Of a stretch of DNA of 35,529 bases, positions 9,310 to 17,853 are shown piece after piece. The stretch is from Burkholderiales bacterium (GTDB lineage Bacteria; Pseudomonadota; Gammaproteobacteria; Burkholderiales; Burkholderiaceae_C). Location of the stretch: NCBI GenBank assembly GCA_947446855.1, contig CANFIH010000023.1, positions 1 through 35,529 of the forward strand, written 5' to 3'. Under the pieces are notes generated by a model. The model had not been told where the DNA came from and did not search any database. It saw nothing but the letters and a program-made list of their open reading frames with translations. The position numbers and the translations under genes were made by a program. The stretch's first letter is position 1. Every line of letters begins with the position of its first letter.

Positions 9310-10527
9310 TTGGATTTCGAACATTCCCCCCGCGTCAGACAACTGCAAAAAGAATTGAGCGCGTTTATGCAGGACCATGTGCTCCCCAACGAACACTTGT
9401 TCAAGCAGCAAGTGGCGCTCAACCGCTGGAGCACACCACCAATTGTGCACAGCCTGAAGGCCAAGGCTCAGGCGCAGGGCCTGTGGAACCTGTTCATGCC
9501 AGGCTACGCGCATGGTGGACAGGGTCTAAGCAACGCCGAATACGCACCGCTGGCCGAAATCATGGGCCGCGTCTTCTGGGCCGCGGAGGTATTTAACTGC
9601 AGCGCCCCGGACACCGGCAACATGGAAGTGTTTGCGCGTTACGGCACAGCCCAGCAGCAAGAAGAGTGGCTCAGACCCTTGTTGTCAGGTGAAATCCGAT
9701 CAGCCTACCTGATGACCGAGCCCGATGTAGGGTCCAGCGATGCTACCAACGTGGAACTGTCCATCCGCGCCCAGGGAGACCACTACCTCATAAATGGGCG
9801 CAAATGGTTTGCCACTGGCGCTATGTTGGATGCGTGCAAGATCTTCATTGTGATGGGCAAGACGGATGCGAATAACCCGAACCGCCACATCCAGCAGTCG
9901 CAGGTGCTGGTGCCACGAGACACGGCCGGCGTAACGATCGTGCGCCCCCTGAGCACCATGGGCTACTGGGAAGAGCCACACGGCCACGCCGAGGTGGTGT
10001 TTAACAACGTACGGGTCCCGAAATCCAACATCCTTTTGGGCGAAGGTCGTGGTTTCGAAATCGCCCAGGGGCGCTTGGGGCCGGGGCGCATACACCATTG
10101 CATGCGCGTCATTGGCGCCGCCCAGCGTGCCCTGGAGTTGGCCTGCAAGCGCGTCGATAACCGCGTGGTGTTTGGCAAGAAACTGAGTGAACAGGGCTCC
10201 GTGCGCGAGAGCATTGCCTTGATGGCATCCAAAGTGGAAATGTGCCGCCTACTCACCCTGCGCGCGGCCGACAAAATGGATCGATTGGGCAACAAGGCCG
10301 CCATGGATCTGATCGGAATGGCAAAGATTATGGTGCCGCAACTTGGAGCCGAAGTCATCGACATGGCGATTCAGATGCATGGTGCCGGCGGGCTGACCGA
10401 CGATTACTTTCTGGCCGAAGCGTTCAACTACGCGCGCTGGTGCCGCATTGCCGATGGTCCGGACCAGGTGCATATGATGGCGCTGGGTAAGCAGGTCATA
10501 CGCGAACTCTCTGCATCCGCCCCATAG
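9310..10527 (+). CDS. Acyl-CoA dehydrogenase (ACAD10/11-like)
   Basis: A 405-residue FAD-dependent flavoprotein expected to oxidise an acyl-CoA at the alpha-beta bond. Family signatures are LMTEPDVGSSDATN, the NGRKWFATGA strand, the helical GPGRIHHCMRVIGAAQRALE, and near the C-terminus HGAGGLTDDYFLAEAFNYARWCRIADGPDQVH (seen as separate blocks). The C-terminal DGPDQVH resembles the ACAD10/11 subgroup, often linked to unusual or hydroxylated acyl chains; the substrate cannot be told here. The start is TTG: AAGGAG lies eight bases upstream of 9310 and no ATG of the frame is near. It stands alone on the plus strand, between the nucleoside operon and the DUF1499 gene. Confidence 0.9.
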   Translation: MDFEHSPRVRQLQKELSAFMQDHVLPNEHLFKQQVALNRWSTPPIVHSLKAKAQAQGLWNLFMPGYAHGGQGLSNAEYAPLAEIMGRVFWAAEVFNCSAPDTGNMEVFARYGTAQQQEEWLRPLLSGEIRSAYLMTEPDVGSSDATNVELSIRAQGDHYLINGRKWFATGAMLDACKIFIVMGKTDANNPNRHIQQSQVLVPRDTAGVTIVRPLSTMGYWEEPHGHAEVVFNNVRVPKSNILLGEGRGFEIAQGRLGPGRIHHCMRVIGAAQRALELACKRVDNRVVFGKKLSEQGSVRESIALMASKVEMCRLLTLRAADKMDRLGNKAAMDLIGMAKIMVPQLGAEVIDMAIQMHGAGGLTDDYFLAEAFNYARWCRIADGPDQVHMMALGKQVIRELSASAP

Positions 10528-10566
10528 CGGACAAGGATTGGTACAGGCGCCCGAGACGGGTGGGGA

Positions 10567-11340
10567 TCAGGGATACTGCAAACGCAACTTGTGCAGATAG
10601 CTGCGTATGCGCCCGGCATTGACACCAAAGTCACTGGTACCCACACGCGAAACAGAACGCATGTCCACGCGACTGGCGTTGCCTTGCGGCGTTACCCGTA
10701 TGACCACATCATCCTTGAAGCCAAACAACAAACTGGTTGCAGTGGCTTCAATGGTTCGTTCCTGCGGCGCGATCGATACGATGTCCCAGTCCATGCTCTG
10801 AGCCACTGCGACAGCATGGGCAAAAGCCTGATCCGCCGGTACCGGCAGGACAAGGGGAGCGATGTCAGGGTACCCCTGCTGCTGCAAACGACTGCTTTCA
10901 AGGGGATAACGCGTGACCTTGCGGGTAAACGTCGACTGTGCAGGCACCGCTAGCAGGTCGGGCGGGTTTTCGGTATCGGTGCTGATGTCATGGAGGTAAG
11001 GCAAGCTTTTCATGCGCGCGTACAACATCAGCGGCGGCAGCGCCACAGCTGCGGCCAGACACAGACCCAACAACGCCAGAAGCTGCCACTCAGGCAAACG
11101 CTTGCCCCACAACTGCAACAAGGCGAGACTTTGTAGGGCAGCAGCCAGCCATGCAATCAGTGCAGCCGCGACCACGATTTTTAGCGCCACCTCCAGGGGC
11201 AGCCAGCCCATACGGTATGCGGGGCCAGCCAAGAGAAGCGCGAAAGCGCAAGCGAGCGCCAGCAGCAAGCCGCACTGCACCAACCTGTTTGCTCGTGTCG
11301 CCCCTTTGACTGGAGGCTCAAGATCTTGCGTATTCTGCAT
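10567..11340 (-). CDS. DUF1499 family membrane protein
   Basis: A 257-residue protein of unknown function. The N-terminal 110 residues hold three hydrophobic, probably membrane-spanning segments (about 22-42, 50-76 and 86-107). The C-terminal half (about 115-257) matches the DUF1499 pattern: TENPPDLLAVPAQ, later MDWDIVSIAPQERTIEATA, LLFGFKDDVVIRV, and the end SRVGTSDFGVNAGRIRSYL. DUF1499 domains have no settled function. It is convergent with the acyl-CoA dehydrogenase (39 bp gap, no terminator hairpin seen) and divergent from the DUF5710 mini-protein. Confidence 0.83.
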   Translation of the reverse strand: MQNTQDLEPPVKGATRANRLVQCGLLLALACAFALLLAGPAYRMGWLPLEVALKIVVAAALIAWLAAALQSLALLQLWGKRLPEWQLLALLGLCLAAAVALPPLMLYARMKSLPYLHDISTDTENPPDLLAVPAQSTFTRKVTRYPLESSRLQQQGYPDIAPLVLPVPADQAFAHAVAVAQSMDWDIVSIAPQERTIEATATSLLFGFKDDVVIRVTPQGNASRVDMRSVSRVGTSDFGVNAGRIRSYLHKLRLQYP

Positions 11341-11524
11341 TTACCAACCTTCACCCGATGCAGGCCGTTACGTACGAAGGACCACAGCCTGTGACGCCAA
11401 CCTCAGCAAGCACCACCTCCACAATTGAACGCGCTCAGTCAGCATAGTTTCGATATGTGTCCAGGCGCATCGACACTCACAGTGTCCGCTATTGGCAAGT
11501 GGATATAGGTCGATAATTGATCCC

Positions 11525-11836
11525 ATGAGAATCAATTTAGTCACCTCGTTTGCAGAGAAAGACCAAGCCAAGGCACTCGGCGCACGCTGGGATGCAGTGC
11601 GCAAACAGTGGTACATCGTCGACGTTGCCGACCTCGCACCGTTTATGCGTTGGATTCCCGATTTGGTCGCCGCTAGCCAGAATGTATTGGATGCGCCCTC
11701 TGCTCGCGCGGTGCCGCCGATGAAAGCTGTTGACGAAAAGTCACGAGCTGGCACGATCACCAAGCCCTTGATATCGATAGTGCCTTGTACTTGCGCCGCA
11801 CTGCCATGGGAACATTGCGTTCACAGCGCAGGCTGA
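11525..11836 (+). CDS. DUF5710-domain mini-protein with a C-terminal Cys/His cluster
   Basis: A 103-residue protein. Residues 1-45 match the DUF5710 pattern (INLVTSFAEKDQAKALGARW, then KQWYIVDVADLAPFMRWIP), a small domain also found next to nucleic-acid enzymes and of unknown role. A low-complexity linker follows. The C-terminus carries CTCAALPWEHCVH, a C-x-C-x7-C-x-H arrangement that could bind a metal. I took ATG 11525 because the domain starts there; an upstream in-frame TTG (11492) would add 11 residues. No strong ribosome-binding site is visible. It is followed by a good terminator shared with phasin 1. Confidence 0.75.
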   Translation: MRINLVTSFAEKDQAKALGARWDAVRKQWYIVDVADLAPFMRWIPDLVAASQNVLDAPSARAVPPMKAVDEKSRAGTITKPLISIVPCTCAALPWEHCVHSAG

Positions 11837-11866
11837 ACCCAGGCGGCCGCATGGAGCACAAGGCAC

Positions 11867-11896
11867 AAAAAAACCCGGCAACGCCGGGTTTTTTTT
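11867..11896. terminator. Bidirectional intrinsic terminator between the DUF5710 gene and phasin 1
   Basis: A-run, stem CCCGGC with a three-base AAC loop and GCCGGG, then a run of eight T. The A-run on the other flank makes it work for both converging genes. Confidence 0.9.
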
Positions 11897-11909
11897 CCGT
11901 CAGTGCGAA

Positions 11910-12383
11910 TTAGCGTGACTTTTTGCTCTTGCTCACTGCGGCAACGGCAGAAGCACCTTTTTCCAGAGCCGTGTCCAGGGTGGACTCGGCTGTGGTTGCG
12001 GCGGCTTTCAGGTTCTTGGCAACAGAAGCAAAAGCTTCCGGAGCGGGATGAGCCTTTTCAATAGCATCCACACCGCTATGGAACTGTTCCACGCTCAACG
12101 AAGTGGCAGTCTTCAGGTTCTTGGCGAACATGGCCATACCGGCTTCAGCCGAGGCCTTCATCACTTCAAATGCGGTCTGCGGGTCCTTGGCGCCCTTGAT
12201 CGACTCCACGGTTTCAGTGATGGCGGCTTGCGCTTCCTTGGCTTGCACTTGTGCCAGATCGGCCCAGGCCTTGATGTTGTCTTGTACGGGCTTGATAGCC
12301 TCTTGAACTGCGGCAGGATTCATTTTCGGAGCAGCGTCCGACATGGTTTTTGCGATGGCTTCGAAGGGAGTGTTCTTGAACAT
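11910..12383 (-). CDS. phaP: Phasin family protein (phasin 1)
   Basis: A 157-residue, Ala/Lys/Glu-rich, almost wholly helical protein of the phasin family, which coats polyhydroxybutyrate granules. It begins MFKNTPFEAIAKTM and has the typical pattern of amphipathic helices (KPVQDNIKAWADLAQVQAKE, then AFEVMKASAEAGMAMFAKNL). It ends in a basic tail, SKSKKSR. There is no membrane segment or signal peptide. It is monocistronic, with its own promoter, an operator-like palindrome just after the -10 element and a terminator right after the stop. The second phasin at 34786-35337 shares the operator but little sequence. A scaffold or stress-related phasin-like role cannot be excluded. Confidence 0.88.
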   Translation of the reverse strand: MFKNTPFEAIAKTMSDAAPKMNPAAVQEAIKPVQDNIKAWADLAQVQAKEAQAAITETVESIKGAKDPQTAFEVMKASAEAGMAMFAKNLKTATSLSVEQFHSGVDAIEKAHPAPEAFASVAKNLKAAATTAESTLDTALEKGASAVAAVSKSKKSR

Positions 12384-12403
12384 GGTGGACCTTTATATAA
12401 AAA

Positions 12404-12419
12404 TGTTGCAGTGCAGCAA
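12404..12419 (-). promoter_or_regulatory. Putative PhaR-type operator of phasin 1
   Basis: TTGCTGCACTGCAACA on the minus strand, a near-palindrome. It directly follows the -10 element and so overlaps the expected transcription start. The same motif occurs twice before phasin 2. PhaR repressors are known to bind TGC-rich palindromes in phasin promoters; the match here is by pattern only. Confidence 0.65.
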
Positions 12420-12448
12420 TTATCAATCAGATTCCCGACTTGTGCCAA
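12419..12448 (-). promoter_or_regulatory. Predicted sigma70 promoter of phasin 1
   Basis: On the minus strand TTGGCA (12448-12443), an 18-bp spacer and GATAAT (12424-12419). The start would fall about 28 bases upstream of the ATG, inside the operator-like palindrome. Confidence 0.6.
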
Positions 12449-12530
12449 CTTCCTGAACGATTAGCTCGCATTTAGTTGCGTACACCTACAAACGCCATTG
12501 AGAGACGTTGCAGGCTTTTTCGCCCATAAA

Positions 12531-12561
12531 AAAAGCCTGCTATTTTTAATAGCAGGCTTTT
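12531..12561. terminator. Terminator downstream of tRNA-His
   Basis: Perfect 14-bp stem (AAAAGCCTGCTATT and its complement) with a three-base loop, followed by a T-run on the minus strand (A-run 12528-12534). A second copy of the arm (GCAGGCTTTTT, 12510-12520) lies just beyond and could pair with the same central strand. Confidence 0.85.
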
Positions 12562-12571
12562 CATCAAGAAC

Positions 12572-12647
12572 TGGGGTGGCTGATGGGGCTCGAACCCACG
12601 ACAACAGGAATCACAATCCTGGACTCTACCAACTGAGCTACAGCCAC
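12572..12647 (-). tRNA. tRNA-His (anticodon GTG)
   Basis: A 76-nt cloverleaf with encoded CCA. The acceptor stem pairs GTGGCTG with CAGCCAC, and the D-loop TAGCTCAGTTGGTAGAG and T-arm GGTTCGAGCC are standard. The anticodon GTG lies at 12612-12614. The base before the 5' end (12648) reads G, as expected for the extra G-1 of tRNA-His. Confidence 0.97.
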
Positions 12648-12678
12648 CGTAGACCCAAATTATAACCTGTCAGAACGC

Positions 12679-14610
12679 CTATTCTGTAACCGGGAGCAGA
12701 TTTGCGGCTGGAACCGGTTTGGATACTTTGATCTGAGCCTTGTAGCGGTTCTTCAAAAGCTCGAAGTAGGCCTGACTTTCTGCGCTAGCGATCCATTGGC
12801 CATATTGGCTACGCTCCTGCTGAGCCTGAGCATCGGTGGCCGCGCTGCGCTCCATCACCTTGTTCACACGCACCACGGTGTAGCCCAGATTACCAAGATC
12901 CACGCCCAACCACACGGGCAGTTTGGAGGCATCGGCATGCATGACCTTGTCCAGCACTGCAGCAGAAAAATTCTGGGCTTTATCCCGAGAAACCTCAACC
13001 GCTGCTGCAAGTTTGGCCGCATCCGGTTGGGCTTTCCAGGCTTCCAGTTTTGCGGCGCCATCCTTCCTGGCCAACTCGGCAGCACGACTATTGACCAGGC
13101 GCTCACGCACGTCATTACGAACATCATTCAGTGGAAGTACCCGGGCAGGGGCGTATTGGGTTATGCGTGCAGAGACCATTTGATTGGCCCCAACTTCGAC
13201 AGCTTCGGTATTGCGCTTCTTTTCAACCGAGTCCGGACTGAAGATCGCGGTCAACAACTTAGCGCTGGCAAGCACGCCTTTGACATCGGCAGCTGGTTTA
13301 CGTTGCACATTACTGGCCGTCTTCACTTCAAGCTTCAGTTTGTCCGCAATCTGCTTGTAGTTGTCGGACTGCTCATACACGGCGTTCGTGAAAGTCTCTG
13401 CAATTTCAGCATACTTGCGTTGTGCCTGCTGGGTGCGCAAATCGGCTTCGATGGTAGGCTTGACTTCCTCGAACGTCTTTTGCTTGGGCGACTTGATATC
13501 CACCAGTTTGATGATGTGGAAGCCAAAATCGGACTCCACCACATCGCTGATGTCACCCTTCTTCATGGAAAAGGCTGCGTCTTCAAACGGCTTGACCATG
13601 GCACCACGTCCAAAAAAATCCAGATCGCCGCCAGAGGCAGCAGAGCCTGCATCTTGCGAATTCTTGCGCGCCACGTCGGCGAAGCTGTCAGGCGCCTTGC
13701 GTACCTGCACCAGCAAGGCAGTCGCTTTTTCCTTGGCCTTGGCCTTGTCAGCAGCAGACATGTCTTTAGGTGCATTGATCAGGATGTGGCTGGCACGGCG
13801 CTCTTCTTTGCCGCTCAGCCGCCCAATATTTTGATCGTAGTAAGACTTCAGTTCTTCCTCATTCAGAGTGATGGATTTCTTCACGCTGTCAAGATCCAAA
13901 ATCACGTACTCCACAGTCGCGGATTCAGGTGCCTGAAACATCTTTTGGTTGGCCTGGTAAAAGGCGTCCATCTCGGCTTCGGTCGGATTGACCTGAGACT
14001 TGTATTCAGCGGGCTGGAAATTCGCCACTTGCACTTCGCGGCGTTCAAAAAAGGCGTTAAGAGCTACCGATGCTTGGGCAGCGGAGGCCAGCGCCGAGGA
14101 GGCAATTCCACTCTCCACCTGACGCAAGGCCAGATCTTTTCGCACTCGGGCCTCAAAGCCCTCGGGCGTCAGACCTTGAGAGGCTGCCAACTGACGATAG
14201 CGTTCCATGTCGAGCGATCCATCCGCTTTGCGCAGGGAGGCGATGGTTGGATTTTGCTGCAACTCACGTGCCAAACGCGCATCCGTACTGGACAGGTGCG
14301 CGTCAGCCGCGGCATCCGCCAAAACATGCTCACGCACCATCCGCTCAAGTGTGCCGTAACGGGCCTGCGGGCTATCAAGTAGTTTCACATCGAGCGTGGG
14401 CTGTGAACTGCGAGCACGATCCACTTCATTTTTGTGCGCGGCGTCCCACTCTTCCTGCTTCACGGAAAAACTGCCCACCTTTGCGACCGTTTCACCACCA
14501 CCGGTAAAACTGCGGAAGCCGTTGATACCCACAAGCACAAACGCCGGGATGATCAACAAGAACATGAGGGACATCATGATTTTTGTGTGCTTGCGAACAA
14601 AATCAAACAT
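12679..14610 (-). CDS. ppiD: SurA-N/PpiD-type peptidyl-prolyl cis-trans isomerase
   Basis: A 643-residue inner-membrane-anchored periplasmic folding factor. A single N-terminal membrane anchor (about 11-30, MMSLMFLLIIPAFVLVGING) leads into a SurA-like chaperone region with the usual GTLERMVREHVLADAA motif. The parvulin domain is at about 270-372 and has RRASHILI (His275), GGDLDFFGRGAMVKPFEDAAF and ESDFGFHIIKL. A long helical C-terminal part follows, as in PpiD, whose usual length is about 620-640. PpiD helps newly secreted outer-membrane proteins fold near the Sec translocon. It lies between tRNA-Val (upstream) and tRNA-His (31 bp downstream). An intrinsic terminator separates it from tRNA-Val, so its promoter should lie in 14611-14635 or be read-through. 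Confidence 0.94.
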   Translation of the reverse strand: MFDFVRKHTKIMMSLMFLLIIPAFVLVGINGFRSFTGGGETVAKVGSFSVKQEEWDAAHKNEVDRARSSQPTLDVKLLDSPQARYGTLERMVREHVLADAAADAHLSSTDARLARELQQNPTIASLRKADGSLDMERYRQLAASQGLTPEGFEARVRKDLALRQVESGIASSALASAAQASVALNAFFERREVQVANFQPAEYKSQVNPTEAEMDAFYQANQKMFQAPESATVEYVILDLDSVKKSITLNEEELKSYYDQNIGRLSGKEERRASHILINAPKDMSAADKAKAKEKATALLVQVRKAPDSFADVARKNSQDAGSAASGGDLDFFGRGAMVKPFEDAAFSMKKGDISDVVESDFGFHIIKLVDIKSPKQKTFEEVKPTIEADLRTQQAQRKYAEIAETFTNAVYEQSDNYKQIADKLKLEVKTASNVQRKPAADVKGVLASAKLLTAIFSPDSVEKKRNTEAVEVGANQMVSARITQYAPARVLPLNDVRNDVRERLVNSRAAELARKDGAAKLEAWKAQPDAAKLAAAVEVSRDKAQNFSAAVLDKVMHADASKLPVWLGVDLGNLGYTVVRVNKVMERSAATDAQAQQERSQYGQWIASAESQAYFELLKNRYKAQIKVSKPVPAANLLPVTE

Positions 14611-14632
14611 GCGCGTTACTCTCCATCAAATC

Positions 14633-14664
14633 AAAAAAAAAGGCGAACAACATTGTTCGCCTTT
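14633..14664 (-). terminator. Terminator after tRNA-Val
   Basis: On the minus strand the stem AAAGGCGAACAA pairs with TTGTTCGCCTTT over a very short loop and is followed by eight T. It ends just 22 bases before the ppiD start codon. Confidence 0.85.
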
Positions 14665-14671
14665 GCTTGGG

Positions 14672-14747
14672 TGGTGGGTGATGACGGGCTCGAACCGCCG
14701 ACCTACGCCGTGTAAAGGCGCTGCTCTACCAACTGAGCTAATCACCC
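14672..14747 (-). tRNA. tRNA-Val (anticodon TAC)
   Basis: A 76-nt cloverleaf with encoded CCA. The acceptor stem pairs GGGTGAT with ATCACCC, with D-loop TAGCTCAGTTGGTAGAGCA, anticodon loop TTTACAC and T-arm GGTTCGAGCC. It lies 17 bp downstream of the HU gene and may be co-transcribed with it. Confidence 0.97.
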
Positions 14748-14764
14748 CACCTGAAAACCTGGGC

Positions 14765-15037
14765 TCAGTTCAATGCATCTTTCAATGCCTTGCCTGGGCG
14801 AAACTTAGGAACTTTTGCAGCCTTGATCTTAATCGCTTCGCCGGTACGGGGATTACGTCCTGTTCGGGCTGCGCGTTTGCCAACCGCAAATGTACCAAAA
14901 CCAACGAGTGAAACAGAGCCACCCTTTTTCAGGGTCGTCTTCACCGCACCAATGGTCGATTCCAGCGCGCGCGTCGCAGCAGCCTTGGAAATATCTGCAT
15001 GTTTTGCGATATGTTCAATCAATTCAGTTTTATTCAC
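14765..15037 (-). CDS. hupB: HU-family DNA-binding protein
   Basis: A 90-residue nucleoid protein that bends DNA as a dimer. It starts with [20 protein letters not shown] and has the signature [22 protein letters not shown], the arm that inserts into the minor groove, followed by [16 protein letters not shown]. The length is exactly that of the HU family. The start codon is GTG (15037): the second codon is the family's Asn, and AAGGGG lies about ten bases upstream. No ATG of the frame fits. A 167-bp gap separates it from pgsA, so it probably has its own promoter. Confidence 0.97.
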   Translation of the reverse strand: MNKTELIEHIAKHADISKAAATRALESTIGAVKTTLKKGGSVSLVGFGTFAVGKRAARTGRNPRTGEAIKIKAAKVPKFRPGKALKDALN

Positions 15038-15098
15038 AAAGACCCCTTATGCAAGGCAAAGTTGTTGAAATTATTGTTCTACGACGGATGGAGAAACA

Positions 15099-15128
15099 TT
15101 CATAACTGCCTCGTTCCACTAAAGCCAA
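15099..15128 (-). promoter_or_regulatory. Candidate promoter of the HU gene
   Basis: On the minus strand TTGGCT (15128-15123), an 18-bp spacer and TATGAA (15104-15099), 62 bases before the GTG start. The -10 match is moderate. Confidence 0.35.
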
Positions 15129-15204
15129 CGTGCTTTACCGTGTCTATACGCCATGCATCATTAAGTACAGTGCGGGTAGGAATTCTAATGGCTTTTTTGC
15201 AGCT

Positions 15205-15780
15205 TCAGTGTGCACGGGCACGAATTTCTGGAAGTGCCTTCTGCAGGTAGTACACCATGGACCAAACTGTTAGCACGGCTGCCCCCCAGATCAATGCAAC
15301 ACCCCATACATGGGTGTTGATCAGGCCGAACAACATGCCGTCAAACAACAGGAATGGAATGGCAAGCATCTGCACCACCGTTTTGATTTTGCCAATCATG
15401 TGAACGGCCACACTCTTGGAAGCACCGATTTGCGCCATCCACTCGCGCAAGGCCGAGATCGCGATCTCGCGCCCGATGATGATGAGCGCGACAAACACAT
15501 CCGTGCGCTGCAAATGAACCAGCACCAGCACACAGGCACAGACCAAAAATTTGTCGGCAACCGGATCCAGAAAAGCCCCGAAAGAGGAAGCCTGATTCAG
15601 CTTGCGTGCCAAGTAACCGTCCAGCCAATCGGTCGCAGCAAACAGCACAAACATCACGGTAGCCGCCAAATTTCTTTCGGCCGCGCTCATGATCGCATCG
15701 GGCAGATAAAAGACCCCAACAATGAAGGGAATTGCGGCAATGCGCGCCCAAGTCATGATGGTGGGAATGGTCAAAAACAT
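15205..15780 (-). CDS. pgsA: CDP-diacylglycerol-glycerol-3-phosphate 3-phosphatidyltransferase
   Basis: An inner-membrane enzyme that joins CDP-diacylglycerol and glycerol-3-phosphate to phosphatidylglycerol-phosphate, the committed step to phosphatidylglycerol. The 191 residues match the family length. The CDP-alcohol phosphotransferase motif D-G-x2-A-R-x8-G-x3-D-x3-D is complete: DWLDGYLARKL followed by GAFLDPVADK. Four to five hydrophobic segments are visible, beginning with IPTIMTWARIAAIPFIVG. It is 93 bp downstream of uvrC on the same strand, an order common in proteobacteria, and the two are probably co-transcribed. Confidence 0.96.
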   Translation of the reverse strand: MFLTIPTIMTWARIAAIPFIVGVFYLPDAIMSAAERNLAATVMFVLFAATDWLDGYLARKLNQASSFGAFLDPVADKFLVCACVLVLVHLQRTDVFVALIIIGREIAISALREWMAQIGASKSVAVHMIGKIKTVVQMLAIPFLLFDGMLFGLINTHVWGVALIWGAAVLTVWSMVYYLQKALPEIRARAH

Positions 15781-15873
15781 ACCGACATTGTGGCATGCCG
15801 ATCAAGTCACTCGCAGGGCAAACCCGAGAACAACGCCCACCCTGGTGCGCCGAGAGACGCCAGGGCGAGAGCG

Positions 15874-17853
15874 CTAATGCAAAGCTCTGTAGATATCTTC
15901 AGCCAGTTCGCGCGAGATGCCTTCCACCGACGCAATATCCTCGGCACTGGCCAAAGCCACGCCGCGCACCCCGCCAAAGCGTTGCAACAATTTGGCGCGG
16001 CGCTTGGGCCCAATACCGGCAATCTCCTCTAACTTGCCCCCACCTACGCGCACCTTGGCGCGTTGCGCACGCATCCCGGTGATGGCGAAGCGATGTGCCT
16101 CGTCGCGAATCTGCGCAACCAGCATCAACGCCGCCGAATCGGCACCCAGGTAGACCTTGTCGCGGCCATCGGCAAACACCAGTTCTTCCAGCCCGACCTT
16201 GCGGCCCTCGCCCTTTTCCACGCCAACGATCAGCGACAAGTCCAACCCGAGAGACTCAAACACCTCACGCGCCATAGCCACCTGCCCCTTGCCGCCATCC
16301 ACCAGCACCAGATCAGGCAGACGCCCCGTACCTGCTGGTAGCACGCCGCTGTGCTTGGCTTCGCTCAATGCCTCTGCCAGCTTGCTGTAGCGCCTTGTCA
16401 ACACCTGGCGCATGGCGGCATAGTCATCTCCCCCGGTAATGCCGTCAATGTTGTAGCGCCGGTACTCTGCGTTCTGCATTTTGTGGTGATGAAACACCAC
16501 ACAGGATGCCTGCGTGTTTTCTCCGGCGGTATGCGAAATATCGAAGCACTCGATACGCAAGTCTTCCAGATTGTCGATTGCCAGGTCCAGAGCCTCGGCC
16601 AGGGCGCGCGTGCGCGCCTGCTGCGAGCCCTCCTCCGCCAGCAAACGTGCGAGTTGCAGGGCCGCGTTGGTCTGCGCCATATCCAGCCAGGCGCGCCGCT
16701 GTTCCCGCGGCTGGTGCACGGCCGTCACTTTCATGCCGCCTTGCTGCGACAAGGCCGACAACAAGTTCTTGCTGACCGGCTCGCTCACAACCAGCACCGA
16801 CGGCATGGGCACACCGGTGTAATGCTGGGCCAAAAAGGCTTCCAGCACTTGCGCTTCCACAGACGGGCGTTGGGCCTCATCTGCATCTTCCAGGCCCGCC
16901 GCCTCTTCCACATGCACGGGAAAATACGGTCGATCTCCCAAGTGCCGTCCGCCGCGCACCATCGCCAGATTGACACAGGCTTTGCCGCCCTGCACTTTCA
17001 CAGCCACGATGTCGACGTCCCGGTCCGACACGTTGTCCACCGACTGCTGATGCAGCACATTGGACAGCGCCGCCACCTGGTTGCGGATTTCTGCAGCCTG
17101 CTCAAACTCCAGCCGATCGGCATAGGCCATCATGCGGGTCTCCAACTCCTGCATCACCTCACGTGCATCACCACGCAAGAAGCGCTCTGCATTGGCCACA
17201 TCCTCTGCGTAATCCGCCGCGTTGATGTGGCCCACACAAGGGGCTGAACAGCGCTTGATCTGGTAGAGCAAACAGGGTCGCGTGCGGTTGCTAAACACCG
17301 GGTCTTCGCAGGTGCGTAAACGAAACACCTTTTGCATTAACAAAATGGCTTCCTTGACCGCCCAAGCGCTCGGGTAGGGCCCGAAGTACCGGTGTTTTTT
17401 TTCCACCCCGCCGCGGTAGTACGACACACGGGCAAACACTGCTGGATTGGGAACCATGCGCGCGCCGGTCGGCGCGTCCTTGGGTACTTCCATCGCCAGT
17501 TGCTTGGCCGCAGGCGCCTGTCCCGACATCTTCAAATAGGGGTAGCTCTTGTCATCCCGAAACAGAATGTTGTACTTCGGGTTGAGCGTCTTGATCAGGT
17601 TGTTTTCCAGCAGCAAGGCCTCGGCCTCGCTGCGCACCACCGTGGTTTCCAGGCGCACGATCTTGCTCACCATATGGCCTATGCGCGTGCCGCCATGGTT
17701 CTTCTGGAAGTAGCTCGACACCCGCTTCTTGAGGTTGATGGCCTTGCCAACGTAGAGCACCTGGCCCTGGGCGTCGAAGTAACGGTACACGCCCGGCAGC
17801 GACGGCAGGGAGGCCACCTCGCGCAGCAGGTCTTCGGAATGCTCTGAAATCAT
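15874..17853 (-). CDS. uvrC: UvrABC system protein C (excinuclease subunit)
   Basis: Makes both incisions around DNA damage in nucleotide excision repair. From ATG 17853 the protein has 659 residues. The N-terminal GIY-YIG nuclease has GVYRYF and VLYVGKA, with its glutamate in [15 protein letters not shown]. The UVR domain ([16 protein letters not shown]) contacts UvrB. The C-terminal nuclease has [16 protein letters not shown] and [10 protein letters not shown], and a double helix-hairpin-helix ends the protein ([18 protein letters not shown]). The open frame runs upstream to 18045 but would overlap earP and lacks homology character. An in-frame ATG at 17862 would add MQP. The 30 bases between this start and the earP start are a perfect palindrome. 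Confidence 0.95.
   Translation of the reverse strand: MISEHSEDLLREVASLPSLPGVYRYFDAQGQVLYVGKAINLKKRVSSYFQKNHGGTRIGHMVSKIVRLETTVVRSEAEALLLENNLIKTLNPKYNILFRDDKSYPYLKMSGQAPAAKQLAMEVPKDAPTGARMVPNPAVFARVSYYRGGVEKKHRYFGPYPSAWAVKEAILLMQKVFRLRTCEDPVFSNRTRPCLLYQIKRCSAPCVGHINAADYAEDVANAERFLRGDAREVMQELETRMMAYADRLEFEQAAEIRNQVAALSNVLHQQSVDNVSDRDVDIVAVKVQGGKACVNLAMVRGGRHLGDRPYFPVHVEEAAGLEDADEAQRPSVEAQVLEAFLAQHYTGVPMPSVLVVSEPVSKNLLSALSQQGGMKVTAVHQPREQRRAWLDMAQTNAALQLARLLAEEGSQQARTRALAEALDLAIDNLEDLRIECFDISHTAGENTQASCVVFHHHKMQNAEYRRYNIDGITGGDDYAAMRQVLTRRYSKLAEALSEAKHSGVLPAGTGRLPDLVLVDGGKGQVAMAREVFESLGLDLSLIVGVEKGEGRKVGLEELVFADGRDKVYLGADSAALMLVAQIRDEAHRFAITGMRAQRAKVRVGGGKLEEIAGIGPKRRAKLLQRFGGVRGVALASAEDIASVEGISRELAEDIYRALH

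Noticed and set aside
10528-10566. Possible terminator between the acyl-CoA dehydrogenase and the DUF1499 gene
   Set aside because: No stem with a T-run could be found in the 39-base gap.
12796-14382. A 528-codon open frame on the plus strand
   Set aside because: Antisense to ppiD, with no recognisable motif and no ribosome-binding site.
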